From Chitinophagaceae bacterium (GTDB taxonomy: Bacteria > Bacteroidota > Bacteroidia > Chitinophagales > Chitinophagaceae), in NCBI GenBank assembly GCA_947461495.1, contig CANHLV010000150.1, forward strand, positions 1 to 5,269: a DNA stretch of 5,269 nt, written 5' to 3'. The number at the start of each line of letters is the position of its first letter. Position 1 is the first letter of the stretch. Shown piece after piece: positions 1 through 5,269 of the stretch. The translations under genes and the position numbers were made by a program. The notes under the pieces are model-generated. The model did not search any database and had not been told where the DNA came from. It worked only from the letters and a program-made list of their open reading frames with translations.

Positions 1-1363
1 CATTTAAATAATCATTGTAATTTTCCGCTCTATCCAGCAAATAAAAGAATTTGAATTCATTGCTGGTATCGTGCGCCGTCCATCTTACCGCATAAGCTTT
101 ATCTGATTTTGATCTGCCTGAAAAAGAAACATCATACATTACAGGTCCTAACTTCGTGTATGCGACAGTGTCATATACATCAGCCTTACCGGCAACTTTA
201 ATACATTCAATTCTTTTGTTGGTTTTAACCCAAGCACTATCAAACCAATATTCAGATTTGGTTTCATCTTTGAACTTAATTTCATAATAATCTCTTACAT
301 CTCTCCCGCCATTGGTAAAACCAAATGCACAACTGTCGTTATAACCTATTATTACACCAGGGGCCCCAGGGAAACTCACACCATAAGCGTTATAACCAGG
401 AACAGAGATTTGGATTTCATACCAAAGTGAAGGAAGATTCAATCCTAAATGTGGATCGTTGCAAAGTATCGGCGCACCGGTTTTTGTTTTGGCACCACTT
501 ACAGCCCAGTTGTTACTGCCATTTTCTGGATTAGGTTTATTAATCTCTATGGGAATTGAATTAGTGTCTTTTATAAAATTGAAATAAACTGAATCCACAT
601 CCAATGGTGCTATGGGATGTATTTTTGCGGCTATATAGGCAGAATCTTTTGGTATGATTGGATCAGTTGAATCTTGAAATGCTGGAAACAACAAATCAAA
701 ATCCGTTTTATTGAAGAAAGATTTTGCAGCCGTCATTTCAAAATCACGTTCATGACCAGACAAATCGTAAGACATATACTTTAGAAACAAAGCAGATTTT
801 AAATTACTCCAATCTTCCGGTACCAAACCCAATAACTTATACTCTAATGGTAAACTTGATGCAGTTAATGAATGAATATATTCGTTTACTCCGGCAGTAT
901 AAGCATCGCAAACTGCTTTTGTCTCAGGGTCTTTCTCAACAGCATGCAAAGTATTCTCTGCAGCATACACCATTCCTAATCTTCTGAACTCTCGGTCATG
1001 GTTAACTGCTCTATCACCAATCAGTTCACTTGCTCTGCCAGCCGCTGCATAAGCTTGCAACTCCATTTGCCACAACCTAAATTTGGCATGCAAAAAACCC
1101 TGAACAAAATACGCATCATTTTCGTTGTCGGCAAAAACGTGAGGCACCAATCTTTCATCAAAAAAAACTTCAGTTTTACCATGTAAATTTTCAAAATAAA
1201 AATCACCTGAAAAATCATGATCAATCGCTTCCGCATTTTGCCATATCCCCTCTTGTGGAGATAAGAATTTACCCAATGGTAATTTCATTACAGCACGTGT
1301 ATCTAAAATATAGCATAAACTCACTGTAATTAAAGCCGTTATGAAAAAAAACAACAATCGCAT
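1..1363 (-). CDS. Penicillin acylase family protein (Ntn-hydrolase), C-terminus beyond the window
   Basis: An N-terminal-nucleophile amidase precursor, normally cut autocatalytically into alpha and beta chains in the periplasm; it hydrolyses amide bonds of acylated compounds (beta-lactam side chains, acyl-homoserine lactones or other N-acyl substrates). The frame is open from ATG 1363-1361 to the left edge, giving 454 residues of a family usually near 800. Residues 3-20 are a hydrophobic signal or anchor. The alpha-chain signature follows (VPHVFAD 73-79, DAYFVQGFLHAKFRLWQME 83-101, GRASE 109-113), then PLEYKLLG near 172. The maturation site is G282-S283 in GSNNW, so Ser283 is beta-chain residue 1. 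His305 falls at beta-23, Asn351 at the oxyanion position beta-69, and Asp355 and Asp358 at beta-73 and beta-76, the calcium ligands of E. coli penicillin G acylase. The catalytic beta-Asn near position 241 lies outside the window. The start is chosen because it keeps the hydrophobic segment; a TAGGAG lies directly upstream but is too close to be a clear ribosome site. Substrate is not determined. Confidence 0.95.
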   Translation of the reverse strand, partial: MRLLFFFITALITVSLCYILDTRAVMKLPLGKFLSPQEGIWQNAEAIDHDFSGDFYFENLHGKTEVFFDERLVPHVFADNENDAYFVQGFLHAKFRLWQMELQAYAAAGRASELIGDRAVNHDREFRRLGMVYAAENTLHAVEKDPETKAVCDAYTAGVNEYIHSLTASSLPLEYKLLGLVPEDWSNLKSALFLKYMSYDLSGHERDFEMTAAKSFFNKTDFDLLFPAFQDSTDPIIPKDSAYIAAKIHPIAPLDVDSVYFNFIKDTNSIPIEINKPNPENGSNNWAVSGAKTKTGAPILCNDPHLGLNLPSLWYEIQISVPGYNAYGVSFPGAPGVIIGYNDSCAFGFTNGGRDVRDYYEIKFKDETKSEYWFDSAWVKTNKRIECIKVAGKADVYDTVAYTKLGPVMYDVSFSGRSKSDKAYAVRWTAHDTSNEFKFFYLLDRAENYNDYLN

Positions 1364-1380
1364 ACTCCTAATATTATCGG

Positions 1381-1411
1381 CTAAAGTATAATAAAATAAT
1401 CGAACGCCAAA
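1381..1411 (-). promoter_or_regulatory. Possible Bacteroidota-type promoter of the penicillin acylase gene
   Basis: Read on the minus strand, TTTG (1411-1408) is followed after exactly 19 bases by TACTTTAG (1388-1381). The Bacteroidota consensus is TTG/TTTG at -33 and TAnnTTTG at -7 with about 19 bases between; here the -7 box has one mismatch. It ends 17 bases before the acylase start codon in the divergent gap with miaE. The region is AT-rich, so chance matches are likely and this is only a candidate. Confidence 0.35.
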
Positions 1412-1473
1412 CCTTTGTTTTCTATCTGTTAAAAAAATGCTCATAAATAAAATTTGATTTGATAATTTTGGCT

Positions 1474-2088
1474 ATGAACGATTCAATAAGTGAACACACA
1501 AGAAATATTTTAGGGCTAAAATTACCCACAGACCCAAGATGGGTGAATCTGGCAGAAATGCAATTGGAAGAAATCTTAACAGACCATGCCTATTGCGAAC
1601 AAAAAGCAGCCACAACCTGCATTTCATTAATTCAGAAAAATCCCGAGAAAGATTTGCTGGTTGAAGAATTAAGTCCAATTGTCACTGAAGAATGGGGACA
1701 TTTTAGAATGGTGCTGGCGGAATTAAAAAAACGGAATTTACAATTAGGTCGTCAACGAAAAGATGTGTATGTAAATAAATTAATAGATTTCCAAAAAAAA
1801 GGAGGCAGTCCAACGGAAAGATTTCTCGATCAAATGCTGATTATGGCACTAATTGAAGCCAGAAGTTGTGAACGTTTTAAAAGATTAAGCGAAGGAATGG
1901 ATGATGAATACATGAGAAAATTCTATCGAAAATTCATGGAAAGCGAAGCAGGACATTATACATTATTCATTAACCTGGCTGAACATTATATCGATAAAAA
2001 AATAGTAAGAAACAGATGGGCAGAATGGTTGAAATATGAAAAGGAATTGATGAACTCTGCTGAAGTAAGAGGTGACAGGATTCATTAA
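1474..2088 (+). CDS. miaE: tRNA-(ms2io6A)-hydroxylase, MiaE type
   Basis: A non-haem di-iron monooxygenase of the ferritin-like four-helix fold. The characterised family member hydroxylates the isopentenyl group of 2-methylthio-N6-isopentenyl-adenosine at tRNA position 37, after MiaA and MiaB have built the base. The product is 204 residues, about the length expected for this family. All six ligands are visible: E42 (DHAYCEQKAA), E73 and H76 (EEWGH), E128 (LIEARSCERF), E158 and H161 (ESEAGHY). The characteristic LGLKLPTDPRW lies at 13-23. I start it at ATG 1474; the frame also opens at TTG 1459, which would add only five residues (MIILA), and there is no Shine-Dalgarno site to favour it. It is divergent from the acylase and convergent with the repeat protein, so it is probably transcribed alone. 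The family is clear; the exact substrate in this organism is inferred from it, and miaA and miaB are not in the window. Confidence 0.93.
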   Translation: MNDSISEHTRNILGLKLPTDPRWVNLAEMQLEEILTDHAYCEQKAATTCISLIQKNPEKDLLVEELSPIVTEEWGHFRMVLAELKKRNLQLGRQRKDVYVNKLIDFQKKGGSPTERFLDQMLIMALIEARSCERFKRLSEGMDDEYMRKFYRKFMESEAGHYTLFINLAEHYIDKKIVRNRWAEWLKYEKELMNSAEVRGDRIH

Positions 2089-2095
2089 TCAAACT

Positions 2096-2782
2096 TTATC
2101 TGATATAAAAAGTTATGCCATTCATTACTTGAATCATATTTCCGGATTTTAATGCGCCTCTCAAATATTGTTGCTCCATTGAAGAATAATACACATAATT
2201 GTTTGGACCTAAAGATTTTATTTTTCCTGCATAAGCCTTATCATCAAATGCATTGTAATAGGTTACACCAATATTTCCCAATGTTTTTACTTTTCCTTTG
2301 TAGGCATCATTATCAAAACTAGAATAATAAGCAAGATTTAATTGACCGATATTTTTTAATTTTCCTTCAGATGAGGGATCGTCATATCTTGAATAATAAG
2401 TGATGTTTATAGGACCAATGGCTTTTATTTTTCCGATCAGAAATTTCTCATCGTAATTTGCGTAATAAGTAATCAATGTACCGCCGATATATTTGATTTT
2501 CCCTCTGAAAGATTCGTTGTCTCTTTCCGTATAGTATTCTACCCTGCCCTCGTAAGGCTTCAATGGTCTTTGTAAATAATCAGCAGTTCTTGATGCATAT
2601 AAATCAACGCCCCAGCTTTCCATGCTTCCATCCTGACTTAAATTAATTACCACATCTTCATTCAATAAAAATCCAAACGATGTACTGGCGCCATTGTTGG
2701 TAAAAGTAATTTTATGTACACGCTGTGCGGTTAATGAAATTGAAATAACTGTAAATGCAATTGATAAAAAGATGTTTTTCAT
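2096..2782 (-). CDS. Exported 23-residue-repeat protein of unknown function
   Basis: I do not recognise a named family. The 228-residue product begins with a signal peptide (MKNIFLSIAF then a hydrophobic stretch, probable cleavage after LTA at 17-19), so it should reach the periplasm or cell surface. Residues about 20-78 form a non-repetitive N-terminal part with a WGVD motif near 57-60. Residues 94-208 are five consecutive units of exactly 23 residues with pattern G-K-(I/L/V)-K-x-(I/L)-G-x3-hydrophobic-x-Y-Y-x2-aromatic or Met-acidic. A half unit precedes them (YY at 83-84) and a degenerate half follows (GALKSG, ITFY), up to R228. Two short beta strands per unit are likely, giving a beta-solenoid or sheet with a stacked tyrosine ladder; that is inference. 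The leader just before ATG 2782-2780 is A-rich, as is common in this phylum. The gene ends 7 bp from the miaE stop, leaving no room for a separate terminator. Period 23 recalls MORN repeats, but the MORN residues are absent. Confidence 0.85.
   Translation of the reverse strand: MKNIFLSIAFTVISISLTAQRVHKITFTNNGASTSFGFLLNEDVVINLSQDGSMESWGVDLYASRTADYLQRPLKPYEGRVEYYTERDNESFRGKIKYIGGTLITYYANYDEKFLIGKIKAIGPINITYYSRYDDPSSEGKLKNIGQLNLAYYSSFDNDAYKGKVKTLGNIGVTYYNAFDDKAYAGKIKSLGPNNYVYYSSMEQQYLRGALKSGNMIQVMNGITFYIR
2159..2503 (-). repeat. Five tandem 69-bp coding repeats (23 residues each)
   Basis: Units on the minus strand run 2503-2435, 2434-2366, 2365-2297, 2296-2228 and 2227-2159, each starting with a glycine codon. 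They begin GKIKYIG, GKIKAIG, GKLKNIG, GKVKTLG and GKIKSLG, and each carries a YY pair at unit positions 13-14. The DNA of the units has diverged much more than the protein pattern, so these are old duplications kept for structure and not a recent slippage array. Confidence 0.9.
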
Positions 2783-2823
2783 TTTTTTTAATTAAGTCAA
2801 AATTTAAAAGTAAAAAGTAAAAA

Positions 2824-2835
2824 AAGAGTACTCTT
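2824..2835. promoter_or_regulatory. 12-bp perfect palindrome upstream of the repeat-protein gene
   Basis: AAGAGTACTCTT is its own reverse complement and lies 41-52 bases upstream of the repeat-protein start, in a 168-bp very AT-rich gap (2783-2950). Two weak -7-like boxes on the minus strand, TACTTTTA (2812-2805) and TAAATTTT (2806-2799), lie between it and the gene, so it could be an operator near the promoter. No clear -33 box accompanies them, and no GC-rich terminator for the upstream GSCFA gene is seen in this gap. Confidence 0.25.
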
Positions 2836-2950
2836 CTATTTTATTTTTTTGAATTTTTAATTTTGATTTTTTAATTTGTTTAGCTATAATTATAATTCTT
2901 AATAATCTGAAAGTTATGATATTTTAAAAAATGAAACTAAAAAATCACCA

Positions 2951-3931
2951 TCATTTTGTTGCGCTTTTGAAATAACTCAATAAATCCTCTAGCTCAAGAT
3001 AATTGTATTTCAGCTTCAACTCCTCCGCCTTTTTAAAATTGGTCAATAGAAAGGTATTATGCTGATTGGACTCGGGATTGAAAGGCTTGTGATGAAAGGC
3101 CGCTTTTAATGAATTGATTTCTTTCATTAGCAATTTAGCCTCTTCATTAATACAGGCATAGATAAATTTCTCCCATACATAATTTGTAGCCTGATAATTG
3201 GGATGTACCATGTCTTCTGCAAAAAAACGGTAATCTCTCAAATCATCTATCACCAATTCATAAGCTGGAAAATAATAAACAGCTTTGCATTGCTCTGTAA
3301 GTTGATGAACGGCTGTTATCAAATTGGCTTTACTACGATTGTTTTCTATAAAACCATCTCTCAAATGCCTAACCGGACTGATAGTAAATATGATTTTTAT
3401 TCCAGGGTTAAATACCTGCAATTCCGCAATCATTATTTGCAACTCATTCATGATTTGCTCGGCAGTTAATAATATCTTATCGAACTTATCAGTAGGCACT
3501 TTATGGCAATTGGCAACTGCTCTTACTTTGTCGAGCATGTACACAAAAGAAGAACCCAAGGTAATTAACAACCAATCTGTTTGTTGTAAAAAATCATGCG
3601 CTTGTTGTTGGGAATGATTGATTTTACTCAAACATTCGGCTTTATGAATACTGGAGAATTTCGTGTGATGATCCCAACTTCCCCAAATTTCATTGTGAAA
3701 AAAAAGATCAGCTTCAGTGTATTGTTTGTTGGAAATATAAGATGAAATGGATTGAGTAATGCTTAGTGGATTGAATAAAATACCATTAGGATTTTCAATC
3801 GTACGAAATTTATGATGAGATAGTTTGGCACCAATTTGTTCTGTAAAACAAGAGCCTATCAAAAACAACTTCTCGCTGTGTTTTATTTTCAATTCAAAAG
3901 GCTGGGGAATAAATTCCAATCTGAAATCCAT
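2951..3931 (-). CDS. GSCFA domain-containing protein (SGNH-hydrolase-like)
   Basis: A probable acyl or ester hydrolase of the GSCFA family; the biochemical substrate of this family is not firmly known to me. The 326-residue product carries the name-giving motif early, LFLIGSCFTE at 22-31, with Ser27 the probable nucleophile (last motif residue Thr where the name has Ala). Further conserved blocks are ENPNGILFNP (46-55), TLGSSF (124-129), ISPVRHLRDG (184-193) and YFPAYE to AEDMVHPN (220-245), the last holding the D240-x-x-H243 pair typical of the SGNH catalytic Asp-His. No signal peptide is visible, so it is probably cytoplasmic. The frame is open to an ATG at 3967, which would overlap the upstream gene by 23 bp; I prefer the ATG at 3931-3929 (MDFRLEF), which places 13 bp between the genes and matches the usual family N-terminus. 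It is probably co-transcribed with the HMG-CoA lyase gene upstream. Confidence 0.92.
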   Translation of the reverse strand: MDFRLEFIPQPFELKIKHSEKLFLIGSCFTEQIGAKLSHHKFRTIENPNGILFNPLSITQSISSYISNKQYTEADLFFHNEIWGSWDHHTKFSSIHKAECLSKINHSQQQAHDFLQQTDWLLITLGSSFVYMLDKVRAVANCHKVPTDKFDKILLTAEQIMNELQIMIAELQVFNPGIKIIFTISPVRHLRDGFIENNRSKANLITAVHQLTEQCKAVYYFPAYELVIDDLRDYRFFAEDMVHPNYQATNYVWEKFIYACINEEAKLLMKEINSLKAAFHHKPFNPESNQHNTFLLTNFKKAEELKLKYNYLELEDLLSYFKSATK

Positions 3932-3944
3932 ATTCAGTTTTTGT

Positions 3945-4808
3945 TTAGATAAATATTTCAGTGGCAAGCTGCATTGCTTTTTTCAATTCAGCATCATTGA
4001 TATTATTTAATAATCCTTTTTGTATGAGATAAGGCAACATCAATTCTGTATTCATATTCCCAACAAGTTCATCGCCGGCCATGGGACAACCGCCAATGCC
4101 TTTCAATGCGCCATCAAATCTTGTACAACCAGCTTCTAAAGCAGCATCCATCTTGTCTTTCCAGTTTAATGGCGTTGAATGTAAATGAACACCAATTTCA
4201 ATTTCTGGCAGCTGTTGAATTAAATATGATGTCATTTTATTTACTTGTTCAGCCGTTGCGACGCCAACAGTATCTGCCAATGAAATCGTTTTTATCCCAA
4301 GCGCAACAAGCTTATTCACCCACTCAAAAACTATCTCTTCATTGTAAACATCTCCATAAGGATTTCCAAATCCCATGGAAATATAGACCACCATTTCTTT
4401 TCTGTTTTTAACACAGAGATGATGAATCAATTCAACGTTACTGAATGAATCTGCAATAGAAGCATTTGTATTCCTTTGTTGAAATGTTTCTGAAACTGAA
4501 AAAGGAAATCCCAAATAAGAAATCTCATCATACACAACCGCTTCTTCAGCCCCTCTTGTATTGGCAATAATCGCAAGTAATTTTGTATTAGTATTATTGA
4601 GTGTCAATCCTTTTAAAACATCTTTTGTGTCTGCCATTTGAGGGATGGCTTTAGGCGAAACAAAACTGCCAAAATCAATGGTATCAAAACCTACTTTCAA
4701 CAATGCATTGATGTACTCAATCTTTTTTGCCGTAGGTATAAAATGCGCCCAGCCTTGCATAGCATCACGAGGGCATTCGATGAGTTTTATTTTACGTTGA
4801 AAATCCAT
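3945..4808 (-). CDS. Hydroxymethylglutaryl-CoA lyase family protein
   Basis: A TIM-barrel lyase of the DRE-TIM / HMGL-like superfamily. HMG-CoA lyase splits 3-hydroxy-3-methylglutaryl-CoA into acetoacetate and acetyl-CoA, the last step of leucine breakdown, in the cytoplasm with a divalent metal. The 287-residue length fits the family. Visible motifs are ECPRDAMQG (11-19; R14 and D15 match human R41 and D42), GSFVSPKAIPQMAD (47-60), SLADTVGV (176-183), the metal-binding VHLHSTP (207-213; H208 and H210 match human H233 and H235), and GIGGCPMA (237-244; C241 matches the catalytic human C266) followed by GN at 250-251 (human N275). Two departures from the human-type enzyme are Ser for Asp right after the second His, and one extra residue between Cys and Asn. 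As I remember them, Bacteroidota homologues share both, so this looks like a clade feature and not damage. It heads a probable two-gene operon with the GSCFA gene 13 bp downstream. Reaction inferred from family. Confidence 0.9.
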   Translation of the reverse strand: MDFQRKIKLIECPRDAMQGWAHFIPTAKKIEYINALLKVGFDTIDFGSFVSPKAIPQMADTKDVLKGLTLNNTNTKLLAIIANTRGAEEAVVYDEISYLGFPFSVSETFQQRNTNASIADSFSNVELIHHLCVKNRKEMVVYISMGFGNPYGDVYNEEIVFEWVNKLVALGIKTISLADTVGVATAEQVNKMTSYLIQQLPEIEIGVHLHSTPLNWKDKMDAALEAGCTRFDGALKGIGGCPMAGDELVGNMNTELMLPYLIQKGLLNNINDAELKKAMQLATEIFI

Positions 4809-4850
4809 ATTACAAAAGAAAAAACTTTATCTGCTTATCAGGGAAACTCA

Positions 4851-4924
4851 GTTCAAAAGGTTTCAAAGGTTCAATAAGTTCAAAATGTTGAACCTATTGA
4901 ACAAATTAAACATTTTGAACCTTT
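4851..4924. repeat. GTTCAA dyad array with alternative hairpins
   Basis: Within the 122-bp gap between rlmB and the HMG-CoA lyase gene there are three direct GTTCAA hexamers (4851-4856, 4869-4874, 4878-4883) and three inverted TTGAAC copies (4888-4893, 4897-4902, 4915-4920). They allow competing structures: GTTCAATAAGTTC 4869-4881 with GAACCTATTGAAC 4890-4902 (13 bp, one mismatch that becomes a G-U pair in minus-strand RNA, 8-nt loop); GTTCAAAATGTT 4878-4889 with AACATTTTGAAC 4909-4920 (12 bp perfect, 19-nt loop); and AAAGGTTCAA 4865-4874 with TTGAACCTTT 4915-4924 (10 bp perfect). Transcripts reading leftward from rlmB would carry the fold just after the rlmB stop, so it may work as a terminator, a 3' stabiliser or a leader element of the lyase operon. 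There is no clear U-tract. It could also be a dispersed intergenic repeat. Confidence 0.7.
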
Positions 4925-4930
4925 TAAACA

Positions 4931-5269
4931 TTACACAAGCCTTTGTCGTGACACCTCATACAAAACCACTCCCGTAGCCACAGAAACATTCAATGATTCA
5001 AAATCGCCCGGCATTGGGATGGCGAATTTTTCATCACATATTTTCATCAAAGCAGGATAAATGCCATGCTCTTCACCTCCCATTACAATGGCACATGGTT
5101 CTGTAAAATCGAGTTTTGTTATTTTGGTTTCAGCAGTCATCTCACTGGCGAAAACTTTAATGCCATTCAAATGCAAATCATCAACTGCTTTCATCAGGCT
5201 ATTCACTCTGCAAACAGCAATTTTTTCTAATGCGCCTGCAGAAGTTAAAATTGCATCTTCATTTAATGA
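4931..5269 (-). CDS. rlmB: TrmH/SpoU family 23S rRNA 2'-O-ribose methyltransferase, RlmB-like, N-terminus beyond the window
   Basis: A SAM-dependent methyltransferase of the SPOUT (alpha/beta trefoil-knot) class. RlmB methylates the ribose of G2251 in the P-loop of 23S rRNA. Only the C-terminal 112 residues are in the window; the frame is open to the right edge and the true start lies outside, as the full protein is usually about 240-260 residues. The visible part starts within the catalytic domain: SAGALEKIAVCRV (residues 10-22 of the fragment), SPOUT motif 2 IVMGGEEHGI (61-70) and motif 3 IPMPGDFESLNVSVATG (84-100), ending in LYEVSRQR (103-110). These motifs form the knot that holds SAM. 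They fit RlmB better than TrmH or TrmL by the SAGAL block and the ending, but the RNA-binding N-terminal domain that would settle it is not visible. The stop is followed on the minus strand by the GTTCAA dyad array. Confidence 0.85.
   Translation of the reverse strand, partial: SLNEDAILTSAGALEKIAVCRVNSLMKAVDDLHLNGIKVFASEMTAETKITKLDFTEPCAIVMGGEEHGIYPALMKICDEKFAIPMPGDFESLNVSVATGVVLYEVSRQRLV

Noticed and set aside
325..1236. Several short open frames on the plus strand (325-534, 724-987, 998-1186) and one on the minus strand (1021-1236)
   Set aside because: They lie inside the penicillin acylase gene in other frames, are rich in unlikely residue mixes, and match no family; the acylase frame carries all recognisable motifs.
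1297..1363. Lipoprotein signal in the penicillin acylase N-terminus (VSLC, Cys17)
   Set aside because: The residue before Cys is Leu, not Gly, Ala or Ser, so it is not a proper lipobox; a plain signal peptide or anchor is more likely.
2159..2503. Repeat region as MORN repeats
   Set aside because: The period of 23 fits, but the MORN pattern (Y-x-G-x-W/F ... G-x-G) is absent; the unit is GKIKxIG ... YY.
2858..2865. TAATTTTG on the plus strand, a perfect -7 box match
   Set aside because: There is no plus-strand gene downstream and no TTG at the -33 distance; such matches are expected by chance in this AT-rich gap.
3203..3617. Overlapping plus-strand open frames inside the GSCFA gene
   Set aside because: Antisense shadows of a gene with clear family motifs; no start signal and no plausible protein pattern.
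4106..4877. Plus-strand open frames 4106-4411 and 4638-4877 opposite the HMG-CoA lyase gene
   Set aside because: Antisense to well-conserved catalytic segments and without recognisable protein features.
4851..4924. GTTCAA array as a CRISPR array
   Set aside because: The repeat is only six bases, spacing is irregular, copies occur in both orientations, and there are no spacers or cas genes.

Overview
The window reads as ordinary chromosome of a Bacteroidota bacterium, most likely from the Chitinophagaceae or a close relative. This rests on low G+C, A-rich leaders with no consistent Shine-Dalgarno site, and protein types that match Bacteroidota versions as I remember them: a penicillin acylase starting with a short hydrophobic anchor, a GSCFA-domain protein, a TrmH-type rRNA methyltransferase, and an HMG-CoA lyase of the 'ECPRDAMQG / HLHSTP / GGCPMA' type. 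The assignment is by recognition; no search was run.

Layout, left to right. 1-1363 (minus, cut by the left edge): N-terminal 454 residues of a penicillin acylase family Ntn-hydrolase, including the processing serine. 1364-1473: a short divergent intergenic region with a possible Bacteroidota-type promoter for the acylase. 1474-2088 (plus): MiaE-type tRNA hydroxylase with all six expected di-iron ligands. 2096-2782 (minus, convergent with miaE, 7 bp apart): an exported protein of unknown function made largely of five exact 23-residue repeats. 2783-2950: very AT-rich gap with a 12-bp palindrome. 2951-3931 and 3945-4808 (both minus, 13 bp apart): a GSCFA-domain protein downstream of an HMG-CoA lyase, probably co-transcribed. 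4809-4930: intergenic region with three direct and three inverted GTTCAA hexamers that can form competing hairpins. 4931-5269 (minus, cut by the right edge): C-terminal 112 residues of an RlmB-like 23S rRNA 2'-O-methyltransferase.

How the genes fit together: two act on RNA (RlmB on 23S rRNA, MiaE on tRNA), one probably on leucine or HMG-CoA breakdown, one is a probable periplasmic amide hydrolase, and one is a probable SGNH-like acyl hydrolase. They do not form an evident single pathway, and only the lyase-GSCFA pair looks like an operon. I see no mobile element, CRISPR array, tRNA or rRNA gene. No complete new system is evident. The parts most worth a second look are the 23-residue-repeat exported protein and the GTTCAA dyad array.
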